From positions 26,207,355 to 26,271,354 of the forward strand of contig CM066921.1 in NCBI GenBank assembly GCA_033964015.1: a stretch of DNA of 64,000 bases, read 5' to 3'. The stretch comes from Scolanthus callimorphus. Lineage: Eukaryota > Cnidaria > Anthozoa > Actiniaria > Edwardsiidae. Made by a program: the position numbers and the translations under genes. This document shows positions 1 to 14,380 of this stretch, piece by piece. Under the pieces are notes generated by a model. It was not told the origin of the DNA. It saw nothing but the letters and a program-made list of their open reading frames with translations, and ran no database searches. Numbering within the stretch: position 1 is the first letter of the stretch; the number at the start of each line of letters is the position of its first letter.

Positions 1-436
1 CCCCACATATGACCCTTAAATTCCATACTCTAGGATGAACAAATGAACACATCAAGTAAAAAAAGATCAGTGTATTTAAATTTCAGAAGAGTTACACTAC
101 CCCACCACAGAAAATTGGAATTACCAGGAGGCAGACACTTCAATACACTTCATTTCTCTGTCCCTTCATTTTTTTTTTTTGGTTGGATATTTCAAAGGGG
201 TCAAAGGGGTGGGGGGTGGGTGCCCTTGCTAACTTCGCTCATGCAGTTGTGTTTGGATCATTTCAACTGAAATTACACATTCCTATCATCAAATAGTAGT
301 AGACAAGGAGATTAAGACGACAGGTGAATTTTTCTGAGCCATTAATACCATATGTGATGGCTTTTTAGTAAATTTATGAATGACTGTTATTTGACAGAAA
401 TGCTTGGCAATGGGAAAGTTAATTTAATTCGGCAAA
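1..436. other. No gene recognised; sequence upstream of first visible exon
   Basis: I see no convincing exon, RNA gene or complete repeat here. The stretch is simple-sequence rich (a T run near 168-180 and a G-rich tract near 196-220). It should be intron or 5' flank of the SFMBT-like gene, because the first visible exon starts in phase 1 and so needs an upstream coding exon. Confidence 0.5.
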
Positions 437-742
437 TTACTGCGGTTTTCATAATTCTGCGAACTCTCAATAACGATTTCCAACCGTCAAACCGCCTTCT
501 GGCTTCCGTCAATCAAACTCCCGAATCTTTTCGTCGTTACTCTTTGTGCTTTTTGATTGGCCAGCACGTAACGTTGCTGTCGCGACAGGAAATCATTTTA
601 GCACTGCTCAGGCGCTGGCCAATCAAAAAGCACAAAGAGTAACGACGAAAAGACTCGGGAGTTTGATTGACGGAAGCCAGAAGGCGGTTTTACGGTTGGA
701 AATCAATAGCGAGAGTTCGCAGAATTACGAAAACCGCAGTAA
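437..742. mobile_element. Fold-back MITE with about 125-bp arms
   Basis: The left arm begins TTACTGCGGTTTTC at 437 and runs to about 565. The right arm (about 611-742) is its near-perfect reverse complement and ends AACCGCAGTAA. A loop of about 45 bp separates them. It has no coding capacity; apparent ORFs here simply read the palindrome. It lies upstream of the first visible exon and would form a long hairpin in pre-mRNA. Confidence 0.8.
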
Positions 743-850
743 GGGTGAAAACCAACTCTATTATCTGATGTGTACTGATGCACTTTACATAACATTGAAA
801 CATGCAAAATATTACTCCAATTATTTGTTTTCCTTAAAAACAAACTATAG

Positions 851-1014
851 TGGACAGTACTGTGCTGATTGATGATATGGATGATGGCAAAGTGAAAGAG
901 GATTTCGCAGAGGGGAGCCTTGAGAATAGAAAGACAAGTCTGTCTGAAGATGGTGAAGATGATAGTGAATGCCAGGATGACTCAATGAGAGAGATTGTTG
1001 AAGACTTGGAAATT
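851..1014 (+). CDS. SFMBT: SFMBT-like exon 1 (visible): acidic N-terminal segment
   Basis: The acceptor is CTATAG before 851 and the donor GTAAGT at 1015; phase in 1, phase out 0. It encodes about 54 residues rich in Asp, Glu and Ser (for example LIDDMDDGKVKED and EDGEDDSECQDD). No domain is recognisable and it is probably disordered. A codon begun in an unseen upstream exon is completed here, so this is not the first coding exon. Confidence 0.75.
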
Positions 1015-4000
1015 GTAAGTTGCTCAATAATTTGAATTTTTAGCTATCAAAAGTTTGCCCAATTTCTTGCCAGCCCTTAAAGAAAGGCTGTCACACAACT
1101 GCGCACCTGTTCTGCGCATCTCAAAATAAAGAAGTATCGTCCCGCAACGATGGCCAACGAAAACAATCCGTTTTAATCTCGCTATTTCTCGATCCATCCG
1201 AACAAATGGTTACGTTTTACATATTCTTTAATAGTTTTCTGATATGATGTTCTAAATCGATTTTGCTGAGTGATCGTTCCTGGAGCATGCGCGTATCGTG
1301 ACAACTTCCCTTTACCACTGTATGCATTGCTACGCGACCTCAAAATTCACTGTCGGGCGATTGGCGATTTTACGCAAGAAAATTGTAATGTCAATTTTCT
1401 TGAACCAGAAAGTTAAACCTTCGAGTCAAGGAAACCAATGGATAGCTTAAATCATTTTGGTTGAATTTGCAATCAATGTCGACCCACTGATGTAGCCGGA
1501 TCCAACGTTTTGGTTTGATTGACGGCTAAAAATCGCCAATCGCCCATCGCAACATTGAATTTTGAGGTCGCGTAGCAATGCATACAGTGGTAATAGCGGA
1601 GCTCCAGCGCGGGCCGAAGGCCCGCGCAAGCGGAGCACCATACCTAAGGGAAAAACGTATACCATCGAGTTGATTTTTGAACGTCACGGGCATTTTGGAT
1701 CATTTTGATGACGTCATTGATGGCGTGAGGGAACGTGACTTTGGTGTAGAGTTCCTCTGATGGTCTTTGAAAGTTTGTCCAAGTTTGGCTTCTAGAGAAG
1801 CTTCCCTTCGGGAGATATGATTTTTTCTTTATTTTTCTGGTATTAAACCTATAGTGTCCGCCGTCCGTCCGTCGTCCGTGTACACATGGGAACCCTGTGG
1901 TATGCAAAGAAAAAATTATATCTCCTCAAGGGAACATGCTAAGACAGCCATACTTGGGATATTTTGTCTATGCCACAAGGGGGGTGCTGTAGGACGGTCA
2001 CGTGATGTGACGTCATCGATGACGTCATCTATGCTTGAAAAATGAATATCTCGTGAAGAGAAGACTCTAAAACAACCAAACTTTGGGTAGTGTGGTCTAG
2101 GTCACCAGATGAGCGAAATGAAGTGGTCACGTGATGTGACGTCATAGATGACGTCATCTATGCTTGAAAAATGAATATCTCGTGAAGAGAAGACTCTAAA
2201 ACAACCAAACTTGGGTAGTGTGGTCTTGGTCACCAGATGAGCGAAATGAAGTGGTCACGTGATGTGACGTCATCGATGACGTCATCTATGCTTGAAAAAT
2301 GAATATCTCGTCAAGAGAAGACTCTAGAACAACGAAACTTGGGTAGTGTGGTCTAGGTCACCAGATGAGCAAAATGAAGTGGTCACGTGATGTGACGTCA
2401 TCGATGACGTCATCTATGCTTGAAAAAATAATATCTCGTGAAGGGAAAACTCTAAAAGAACCAAACTTGGGTAGTGTGGTCTAGGCCACCATATGATCGA
2501 AATGAAGTGGTCACGTGATATGACGTCATCGATGACGTCATCTATGCTTGAAAAATGAATATCTCGTGAAGAGAAGACTCTAGAACAACCAAACTTGGGT
2601 AGTGTGGTCTAGGTCACCAGATGAGCAAAATGAAGTGGTCACGTGATGTGACGTCATCGATGACGTCATCTGTGCTTGAAAAAATAATATCTCGTGAAGG
2701 GAAAACTCTAAAAGAACCAAACTTGGGTAGTGTAGTCTAGGCCACCATATGATCGAAATGAAGTGGTCACGTGATATGACGTCATCGATGACGTCATCTA
2801 TGCTTGAAAAATTAATATCTCGTGAAGACTCTAAAGCATCCATATAAACCATGTACACATGGGAATCCCTTTCATTCACATAGAACATTTTATAACCAGG
2901 AGCTCCGCTTTTAGCCAGTGGCTAAATCTATATATTAAGGTAATGTTAAAGACCCTTTGGACCATGGGCATGACAAATAGTTTCGTAGCCCATGAAACTT
3001 TATGCTAATGAGGTAATGGTAAAAGGAATGAACTCAATCCATTAAAATCTCTTGGAATTTCGATACATCCTTTGGACTAAAGCTGATTTATAACTGTGAT
3101 ATGAAGTCATAGAACAACAAGTCATAGAACAACAAACTAAATGTGTTATTTTGAAACTTTCTTACTGTATTAGATAAACACAACAAACCAATCACACCCA
3201 TGCGAGACGGGCTCTTAAACCCTTTTTTACGCTGTTTTGGTATCCCCTTAACCCACGCATCCACGACAGAGCGGAAATGACCTGTTTAGATCACTAAATT
3301 TCAAATAATAAGGTCTGGTTAACTCAGAAAAGCTTGATTTTTTGCATACATACTCCTTGTCTTATTAGAAACAAAATATCAAAAATGACTTTTTTCTAAT
3401 GGATCTGTCTTTGAGATATTAGGCTTTAAACTTTGGTTTCTGTGCCATTTTATGGAAGAATTGGTACTTGATCAGGAATTCTGCAAACTTTGTTCAATCA
3501 TATCTAAAATTCATATTCTTCAAATTTCTTGAAAATTTGGAATTATGCTTTTGGTCATAGAAACTCTTTGGATACGGAATCTTGAGCTTATATATTTTGG
3601 TCATTTCCGCTCTGTCCGCATCCACTACAATCATCCTAATTCCAGAAAGTGTTTTTTATTCCTGTATCCTGAAAGTAATGTGATTGTCAGCTATAACAAT
3701 CAGAGCCATTCCTTCACTGCATTCCTTCACTTTCTTTATCAAAACTGTAAACAATAGAAAGTACAAATAAAGATTGTTGTTGTTGTTGTTGGCTTCTGTC
3801 AACCAGCAGTGTCATAGCGAAGTATCACAGGGGTGGGGTGCTGGGGCGAAGGGGGAGGGGATGTTTTCGTCTATAAGTAATATTTCACTTCAAGATAATG
3901 TTTTTCACACGATTTTCACAGGTTGCCTTCCAGTAGTGATCTCTCAGGTTCCAATAACTATAGTTCCAAAAAGTGAAGTTTGGTCGCCATTCACAGGAAA

Positions 4001-7000
4001 TTTCTGCAGAAACCCATCCATGGGAAAAGCTGAATTTCCCATGGTAGAAGAATGGGAAGTCCCATGGCTATCCTTATGAATTCCAAACACTTCCTATGTG
4101 TGTATCTTGGGAAATTCAACTTTTCCCATGGAAAAGTTGAAATTCCCTGTGATTATAGAAATCAGGTGGCCATCTTTCTCCTGAATTAAATCCTACAGAC
4201 TAGAAAAGTAAGTCGCAATTAAGTGACCACTAGGTTAATTTTCTAACCCCTTTGTGTATTTATAAACATTGCCAGGATGTCCCTAGCCCTAGTACTCCGA
4301 CCAACAAAGAAGAAGGTACAGGTGCCGACAAAGAGGTCAAAGAGGGTGATGAAGGTCCAACCGAAGGTCAGAAATCCGTGAAGATCAAGGTCCTGACCAT
4401 GACCGAGCTCGGATGCTGTGAATACTGTGGTGGTCCAGTCAAAAAGAAAAGGCTAACTAACCATCTGAGAAGATTTTGCTCCAAAGCTTGTGCAAGGGCT
4501 TTCAAGAAACCCAAGGTACTTAAAGGGGCTCTCACACGCTTGCTGGCCACTTCTCTGACAGGAAAATAGCTCAGATCGCAATCCAATTCCATCCTCTTGA
4601 TAAAGTGTCAAACGAACCTAGAATTGCATTTGTCTAACACTTGAAAGGTTTTTCTATTAATCTGGGGGGTTATTTTGATTACTACGGGCAAATGTACATG
4701 TGTTTTCACGGATACAATTTTACCTATTTTAAGTCCACGGTGGACGAATATTAAGCGTGCGAATGCCCCTTTAAAGGGGCTCTCACACGCTTGCTGGCCA
4801 CTTCTCTGACAGGAAAATAGCTCAAATCGCAATCCAATTCCATCCTTTTGATAACAGTCAAAACAAACTAGAATTGCATTTGTCTAATAATTGAAAGGTT
4901 TTTCTACCAATCTGGAGGATTATTTTAGTTACTACGGGCAAATGTACATGTCTTTTTACGGTTACAAATTTGGTTATTTTTTGTCAGCCACTCCTTTGTT
5001 ATTGTTTTCATTCGGTATCAGAAGACGAATTACGTGTAGAAATTTTGAAATAACCATCTACAAACAAAGTTCTCTTCTTCATTTACCAAATTGAACCGAA
5101 AATATCGCACTACATTCTCTCAATCAGCCGATGGAAATGGATGCTTTTTCAAACTCGGTATGTTGCTTTGGTGTCAAAATGGCGGCTGACACAGGCTCTT
5201 TAATCTAGAGTGTCCTTGTCTGTCAAATTACTGACAAAATTAGGCCCGTTTCAAACGTCGTACTTCTCATGTGCCGAATGTAATTTGACAGATTATTTTC
5301 TCTTGGTAACATCCAAAAGAAAAACTACGGTAAACACTAATTTAACATTCCAATTGTTTTTGTTATAGGTTTACTTATATTTTTACCGTCTCTGATTTCT
5401 AAGCCCAAAATAATTTTCAGGTCAATTAGGTTCGGCACATGAGAACCACGACGTTTGAAACGGGCCTTATCACTTTTCACAGTAAGTTTTTTAAACAATT
5501 TACTTGAATCACTATTGGTTATTCACATTTTGATACTTAGATGCCCCGAGAATGAGGAGAAGATGGCTTCTTTTCACACAAATGTAAAAAAAGCTGGGAT
5601 TTGGGTGTTCAGAATCCCCCTTCCCCAACTCAAAAAAGGCCCCTTATAACCATGTTTATATAAACAAGGGCAGGGACATCAACTCTCCCGGTTTTGCCGG
5701 GAGTCTCTAGAATTTTCGTCTCCCGGGAAAAAATCAAGACGACTGCCATACATTTACTGTATTTCTCCCGGGAGAATTCTAGAAAATTTCGCCATTTCAA
5801 GGCAGTCTACAGATTTTTGAAGGCCTAGGGTTCACGTCCCTGCAAAGGTGATGGTAGTCCATTGAATATGTACTCATAACTGCTTGCTCGTCGCTCTGCG
5901 AGTAACGCAACTGCAACGCAGCGTGTCTTAGGTCTAGGACACAGGGATTTCAATAGAAGGCTGCTACCAGCGGTGAACACCACCGCCGTCCACTTCACTG
6001 CTGACCGCCGGCTACGCTAGTTTCCCTTTCGTAAACCATCGTCGCCTTTTAGAACGGTCGTTGCCATTTCTTTGAACGGCCGATGCCTTTTCAGAAAGGT
6101 CGTTGCCATTTCTGATCCCTTGGGATAATTAGTAATTATCATTCATATAGCTTCGTTCTATAGATGCTAATGAAAGATATTACAAATCCACTTCAAAAGC
6201 ACCTCCAACCCAGCGAATTCGCTCGTAGCGCACTGCTTAGGGTTTGGGTTAGTAATCGGTTTACCGGTTAGGGTTAGGGTTCTAAAACAGGGTAGAATTT
6301 ATATACGATTTTTTTTTCCTTTTACCTTTACTGAGACAAGGAAACTAAACGTGCCATCCAAAAGGCAACGATGGTTTACGAAAGGGAAAATTGCGCCGGC
6401 TACTTCAAACCCCAGAAAGATTAAAAAGATCATTGAAAGATTAATTTGCCATCAAAACGCAGGAAAACGCCTTTTCTGCTACCGAAATTTCAAAACCCAG
6501 CCGCCTACTTCCACAACTTATCCTGCTACTTCAAAACTTATTGAAACCACTGAGGACATACGCCGGTCTAATTATGAGCCGTTCCTATTGCAAATGAACT
6601 TAGACAATAGAGCTTCCTTATTTGCATTATGAACGGCTCATGATTAGGCCGGCGTATATCCTACGCAAAAAAAAAAACCTAAATTAATATACACCTAATT
6701 AAAGCAGGTTGCTTTGGTGGTTGGTTTTAGGGCATATTACTCCCGGTGAATTCTTGTATCTGAATATTCCGTCACGATAAGTTTTATTATTCCTCAAAAC
6801 TCACACCGAGCTGAGTCACTCTATAAGCAGAACAACGTTATGAGAAAGTATTTTCCATTCACAAACTATGATTTCGATAAGAATCTAGTGGATTTTAGGC
6901 TCGTATATTGACTAATTGGTTATTGGGCAATTCCAGAAAATAAAGATACCCCCCTACGGGCGGCATTTGGAAATTCCGCAGGGATGGGGGGGGGGTTTAA

Positions 7001-10000
7001 GAGCTTGGAATTCTGATTGCAAGGGGGGTTTTCGAAGCTGGATTTCTTGTCACAAGGGGGGAAGGTCTGAAGATGCCCAACTTCTGAAGGAGTTCGCTGT
7101 TTTTCAGTCTGCTAAAATAGCGTTTTTCAGAAAGAAAAGAACGTCATTTCACGCGCGGAAAAAAGTATTCGCCGTCATATTCGATAGATAGAGAATACTT
7201 CCCAGTTCGCACTAGTCCCTTCTAAGACAGAATCTCCATAATTTTCTACTGATTTCGACTGTTAGTGCAATCACGCATCAGGTTCAACTTTGTACAATCA
7301 CACATTAAGATTAATATAAAGGATGTTGGCGATACGGGATAAGTTGAGCTTGCATGGACGCACAACTTTTGCCAAAACCCGCAACTTTCCCTAACATATC
7401 TAATGAAATCCAGGAATAAAACGTTTAATAAACGTTTCTCAAAAATGGTACATATAATATGCATGTTCAAATTTTTTTTTCTATGGGTTTTTCCTAAGCC
7501 TCAAATATTCGAAGATCCGCAAAATGTAACAACAAGGCTTTCCAAGCTTGGTCTAGCTCATTCCAATGTGTTTTCTTATTGGTTATATTTGGAAAATTTG
7601 TCTTAGAAAGCGATTGAAAATGTGCGTTGCAAGTGAATAGCTTCCACTCTCCATTTGAAATGTCTATTCCCCCATTTCACGATCGAATGGCGAAAGTCTC
7701 AAGTTTTCCGTGATAATATCATCCGATTCTTTGCCCCTACAATTCAAATCTTACAAAATAGCCAATAAGCTATTAGTTAAACACGCTAAAAATGTAGAGC
7801 TCATATTCAGTGGATGGTTTGAATGCCGGTGTTATTTTTTCTTCAAAATCAAAATATCATGCTCTGTATTAATATTCTGAAACAAGATTATGCGCTTCTT
7901 GTGTTTTCTTTACTTTGCAAATTTAATTCCCGCAGCAACCCCCGCAACTTTTGCCTTTTTCTCTGCAGCCTTTCCCTCTCGCAATTTTTTACTTTTTTGG
8001 AAATTTTTGGAAATTCTGGATGCATGGGGGGGTCAAAAACCCGCCCGTGGGGGGGGGGTACCTTTATTTTCTGGAATTGCCCATTCTGAATTTTCCTCGG
8101 CGCCTGAAACTCAGTTGTCCATTTCTCCAAAACACAATAATACGGTAAAGCGACAGCTAACTAGTCAAGAATCAAATAATAGAACCTTATAAAATGTCGC
8201 CATTTTGGAGCCTAGACCTAACCATATGGACAAACCTGTATAGTATAACAATGAGCATTTGGTAAAGCCTAGCACGCTCAATTATTCAGGAAGGCTAAAG
8301 AACTTACTCTTCCCCAGAATGCAATGGGAGTAATGAAAGACCAAATCCCAAACGCCAATCACCAAAGCAACCATTTTTGAATTAGGTTTATATGACACCC
8401 GCCCTGGTCCATTGGTTATAATTTTGCATTTTTAAAATATGTGTTTCTTTTTTTCTCAGAAGAGAGATGATGATAGTGGCCAAGACTCAGAGGAATCTAG
8501 TAAGTCTTGAGGGTGTGCTTTGTCATCATTATCATCGTCCTCGTCGTCGGTCACTATGATTATGTTATAATTAATGTTTTTTTTTTCAGCAAGGGCACGG
8601 TAACGAATTCTGCATGCTAGTTGGTTCTTAGAGCGCGCGCGGGCAATATTTTCCCATCTTTGACCTAGACGGTAACCATTTACGCACGCTTGTTTTCATG
8701 AAAAAAAAATCACATTTTGGAGTTGGGAAAAAAGTATGTAAAAGTTACTTACCGGCTTAAGGTCGATCCGTGTAGGGCAAAAATGGATCTCGGCCTGGAA
8801 AATGTTGACCTCGTCCTCCGGCCTCGGTCAACATTTTCCAGCCCTCGGTCACAGTTTTCCCTGTACGGACCTTCCAGCCGGTAAATAACATATATCATCA
8901 TCTCCCACAGTTTGATGTCTAGGGCTAACGTAACTTTATTGAGCCATCTATATTTTACTACGTTGTTAACATTGTTCTTGTTTCATATAGTTGCTGCCGC
9001 AGACATGGCAGGTGATTCCAAGATGACGTGGGACGACTACTACCAAGCAGTACAGAACAAGGCTGCACCGGACAGCTGCTTTAGACATGTACGTTCTTAT
9101 TTAGTGCTATTAGTATAAACCACTATAATGTTTACTTGTTGCGCACGTCGTTTTACATCCCGGCAGGGGCGAGGAAAAATGCGAGCATACGACGAACAAA
9201 AAAGTTTCCTTTCTGTTCAATATTCACTACAAAACGTACTAGAAATACGTCAAGTCGATACTGGACGGGCATCCTCGTTCCGATGTATTTTCCCATACAT
9301 TTCTTTGTAAAAAATAAGACATTAAACTAGAAATATCTGAAAGATATGTTAATGCTCGGAGCTATGGCAGTAAAATCAGACAATGAGGTGTCGTTGAAAT
9401 GTTGTAGACTGTAAAAGTGCAGTTTCTTTAGCCGGAATGTTTTTTTTTCTACAAATATTGAATTTCTCTCGGGCGCCTAGATCTTGTTCAGAACGATTTG
9501 GTTGACAGCTGTAAGAGCTGGGTTTCGTTGTAAGCTAAATAGAATATGACGGTTGCTCACCTGCTCAGCTAAGTTATCGGTCTCACAAATTTACGGGCAT
9601 CACTTTGAGTGGTCTCGAGAGGTTTGGATAAAAGCTAAATCTTGCATTGACTAGGTGTAGCTCCCGCTAAGTGCCAACGTCAGCATGAACAGAAATGTAA
9701 GCAAAGTATCTCAAAGTAAGACTTCAATATTTATTGACCTACTTGACCTACTATGGAACTAGCGCTAACACAAATTGTGAACCTTGTCCTTTAATAATTT
9801 TCACAATTTTCACTTGTTTGCTTGACCAAGTGGAAACCCGCGAGCCTAATGAACACCCTAGCTGAATTCTGATAAACATTGATAAACATTGCTCGACCGT
9901 AATTAAAACTACGTGTCAGTTATCGAAAACGCGAACCTAGGTCAAATGTCATTTGAACAACGTCCAGAATGCATATGGACATGAACATTGCTACCGGGAC

Positions 10001-13000
10001 ATGAAAATTGTCTATATACTAACATCTCGCGCATGTACGGCGCATATATTGACCGCTGACCACTTTTGAGAGGGGGTAGATGATTTTGTGGACATGAAAA
10101 AGACATGAAAAATCACCTCTCACGCATGTAACGGCAAGAATAGACTTGCTCTCCGCTCGCTACGCTCGCTCCGAGCAATTAAATTGGACATGTTTCCTCG
10201 TATAACGTAAATCAAAAAAGTATTTTATTTATTTCCAGTCAACAATTGATGTCCCTGGGCTAAAACCCGGCATGAAACTAGAAGCAGTTGACAGAAACAA
10301 CCCCCCGTCCTTCTGTGTTGCTACTGTAATCAGATGTGTGGGCCATCGTGTTTGTATTCGATATGATGGATATGGTGGGGATAGTAGTAATGATATTTGG
10401 TGTAATTACCAAGCGGAGGAGCTTCACCCGATTGGATGGTGTGCTCAGAACGGTTATCCACTACAGTCGCCTAAAGGTATGCACCTTCCTCGCGTCAATA
10501 GCGGAGCTCCTTAGCGACCGAAGGCCGCAGAGCGGAGCACCATAGGTATCGCAGGAAGAATACAATACCTCAAAGTATAAATCAGGTCAAGAGCTCCTCA
10601 GGTATATGATCGACTTCGTTTTTTGTGTACTATAATCACTGGGAGCTCCGCTTTTAGGCAGTGCCTAAATCTGAGAATGTTTTGATAAATAACATCACGA
10701 TGCAGAGTCCAGTATTCAATTTAGCAAGGAGCTTCCATGTGTAGGAGCTTCCATCTCCCCTATAGGGTCTATGAGGCATCTTTTTTACTGACCGTTCTGT
10801 TTTTAAAACACTCGTGGCACAAGATGCATATAGCAGATTTCGTATGACTGTGAAAAGAGCCGCGGTGCGGCGTGTGGTACTGTCGCGGTGGCAGTACGGA
10901 ACCTGGCCTGCTGTAAATGGAACGAAATCACCAATGAAATCAGGGTAGTAACCAGGTATATTATTTTTGGGGTGATCCCTGATCCCAAGGAAAAATATTA
11001 CATCCGTTACCCCAAGTTCCCTTGAATTTCAATCCCTGATCCCATTAGAAACAAGTGATCCCATTTTCCCAGGAAAATTGACATTGACCCCTATATCTGA
11101 GAGGATGATCCCGATCCCAGTGGCCTAAATCGCGATCCCTGAGCCTCAAAATAGCGATGATCCCTGATCCCATATACCTGGTTACTACCCTGAATGAAAT
11201 CGCGTAGTCGCGGTGCTCGGTACTTTTCACAGTCATACGAAATCTGCTCTACAAATGCTATTTCCTTATACGCACGCACCAGTGCTATCAGCAGAGCCTG
11301 CGAGGTGGCGAGGTCACTTGAATTACTAAAGAACAATGTTTTTGTTTTTCTCAGGTGTTGGGAGTAATTTAGAAGATTGGAGAACCTTTTTGACTCAGAC
11401 ATTGACGGGTGCATTGGCTGCTCCACAAGATCTCTTTAGAAAGGTATGACGTCTAACGAAATAAGTGGAAATGAGGGCAAGTCTTAAAGTCTGTAACCTA
11501 GATAGCGTTAGATCTAATGCAGGTGCGCCGGCGGTATCTTAGGCGGGACAGCGGAAATGACCAAAAGTGAAATGACTGGAGTTGTTCCGCGTAAGATGCA
11601 AAGGAAGCGAGCCTTTTGTTTCCAATTGATTCTGGTCAACCGGAAACAAAAGGCTCGCCTCATTTGCATTTCTAAGGTTCCTAGGCGGAACAACTCCTCT
11701 ACATTCGCCATCTTTCAATACAGTAAAATCCCGCGTATAAGAACCCGAGTTTTAAGAACCTGTTAGGCTAAAATTTTCATTTTAAGCCCCCTCCACATAA
11801 GAACCTATTAAGGCTTTTAAGTTAGGTTCTTATCAGTGGAGTTGCTGTAAAAGCCAGGGGCGTAGCCAGGGGGGGGGGGGTGGGGGGGGGGGGGGGGGTT
11901 CCAGGGGTTCCGGAACCCCCCCTCTCTTGCAGCGGAACCCCCCCTCACCTCTGTTCTGGACCGACTTACTACTAAAATTGTAAATATTTAATAGACAACA
12001 AATAAAATCTCCAATAAAATGTAGCAAATTTCTTCAAACGCCAGTTTTTCCCGGAGATCAATATTTTTGGCTGGGTTTCCCGTGGCGAGAACGCAAAAAA
12101 CACGTCCGATCTATTGGAGTTTTTTTTATTTTTTGAATTTTGGAACCCCCCCTCTCATGAGTGCTGGCTACGCCCCTGAAAGCGTATAGGTAGAAGCTGC
12201 TTAATTGGAAGATTATCATCTGGTTATATTTAATTTATATTAAGTAACTTGACATTACAGTTTTCTTTTAAGCTTAAGTACTGTGTTGCATGTCCATTGT
12301 GTTTAACAGTCAATTAATTATTCGAGTATTTATTCATAATATATTTAAATGAAATTCAGATGAAAATATAAGAACCTATTTTAAGAACCTTGGTAGCCTA
12401 AATTGGCTTTAAGAACCATTTATAAAAGAACCTGTTTAGGCTTAATTAAAAATCCAGGTTCTTATACGCGGGTTTTTACTGTATATAAGCTCAAGATTCC
12501 GTATACAAAGAGTTTCTTCAAAAGTTTAATTTCTCCAAAAGTTCGCATTTTTGGAAACAGCGAAAAATGCGAACTTTAACTTTTAAGAGGTCATATCTCT
12601 GTGAATATGGATAAATATCAAAAATCGCTCACACGTATTTTTAGATCATGTATAGCTATGAATGAAATTCGGCAAAGTTTAGTCACGTGTGGTGAAGGAT
12701 CAGGAGCGTCTGTAGTAAAGACGGTGTTTCTTTCCTTGTCACATCAAAACTTTAACTTGAAGGACATGTTACAGAAATAACATATTCCAGTAGACAATTC
12801 ATTATTTAAATGTGCGAGTCTTATGGCTTAAATTCCTGCGCCGATAGGATTTTTTTTCCACGAACACCTACCGAAAGTATATCTATATCTTAAATACCAA
12901 CATATAATTGCTGTATAGGGAACGAATGACTCTGGAACTGTGGAATTCCCATTATATGTTTGATGCAACACTGAGTTGATCTTGGAATTCAGCAAAATAC

Positions 13001-14348
13001 AGAACAGCATAGTATTGAACTAGAAGTTAATTCCACAGCTGCCTTTAGAATGTGAGAGAGTGGGTAATTGTGAGATTAGACTTATATTCACCGCCTTCAG
13101 TCTTGTTGCCCAAAGAGCGCTCATTGATACGAAGAATCATTATTTTTTCAGGGTCAGGACATTTTTCAACCAAGAGTTCATGGTTTTGAAGTTGGAATGA
13201 AGCTAGAAGCTGTCCACCCTATGAAGCCCTCTATCATCTGCCCAGCGACCGTGACAAAGAGCTTGGGCCCATATTACTTTGCCGTTACCCCTGACTACCA
13301 GCATGACCTGCCATCAACCACTGTCTGTTGCCATAGCGACTCACCTGGTATCTTTCCCGTTGGTTGGTGCTACAGAAATGGCGTTGAGCTAACTTTTCCT
13401 GCAAGTGAGTTATCCGCTATTGCTTAAAGAGCTTGTGTCAGCCGCCATTTTGACATCCAAGCAACATACCTAGTTTGAAAAAGCATCCATTTCCATCGGC
13501 TGATTTAGGGAATGCAGTGCGATATTTTCGGTTCAATTTGGTAAATGAAGAAGAGAACTTTATTTGTAGATGGTTATTTCAAAATTTCTACACGTAATTC
13601 GTCTTCTGATACCGAATGAAAACAATAACAAAGGAGTGTCTGACACGGGCTAAACTCTTGAATCGATATACCAAATCGGCTAACGGTGTTTACATCATTT
13701 TGCCACCAAATTCAGATCATGTGATGATTCCTTTGGGTGGCTACAATTGCCATTTTTTTCTCACTCGACCGAGTGCACGTGAGTGTATGTGTAGAACGAG
13801 CAAAAAAGTATCATACCCAAAGGAATCATCACATGATCTGAATTGGGTGAAAACAAGATGTAAACATCGTTGGCCGATTTGTTCTTTGTTTTAGCATGAT
13901 AATAGTGTAACATGATCTTAAACCACTAGTGGCGAAAATGAATGAATGGGAATAAATGAATGTATTTGTACTTAGAACTACCCCCATTTGAGTCTGCTCC
14001 GATTTATCATATTGTTTTATTTCTAGACTACACAAAGAAGACGTTTTCGTGGGATAAATATCTTTCTTTGTGTCGAGCTACCGTGGCTCCTTCGCCGCTT
14101 TTCAAGGTAATGACCTGCAGAAATTGTGTTCCATCTGTTCAGCATCTTGCTTTGTTTTAGGCAGGGAACCAGAACTGATCTATTTTGAAAAAGACAGGGA
14201 GTCAACGCCCTTGGGCCATTTGGCAGGAATCACTCACTCACACTCAGCTTCCATTTAATTATGTGTATGTGTGTCTGCTTGTCAATAGTTACCCCACCTT
14301 CTGGTCGTACCAGACGCCGGGAGCTACTATACTTACCTTACAACTATA

Positions 14349-14380
<32 letters not shown>

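Noticed and set aside
1997..2830. CRISPR-like array
   Set aside because: Units are full-length tandem repeats without unique spacers, in a eukaryotic intron; no cas genes.
6267..6281. Interstitial telomere repeat
   Set aside because: Only two TTAGGG units; too short to mean anything.
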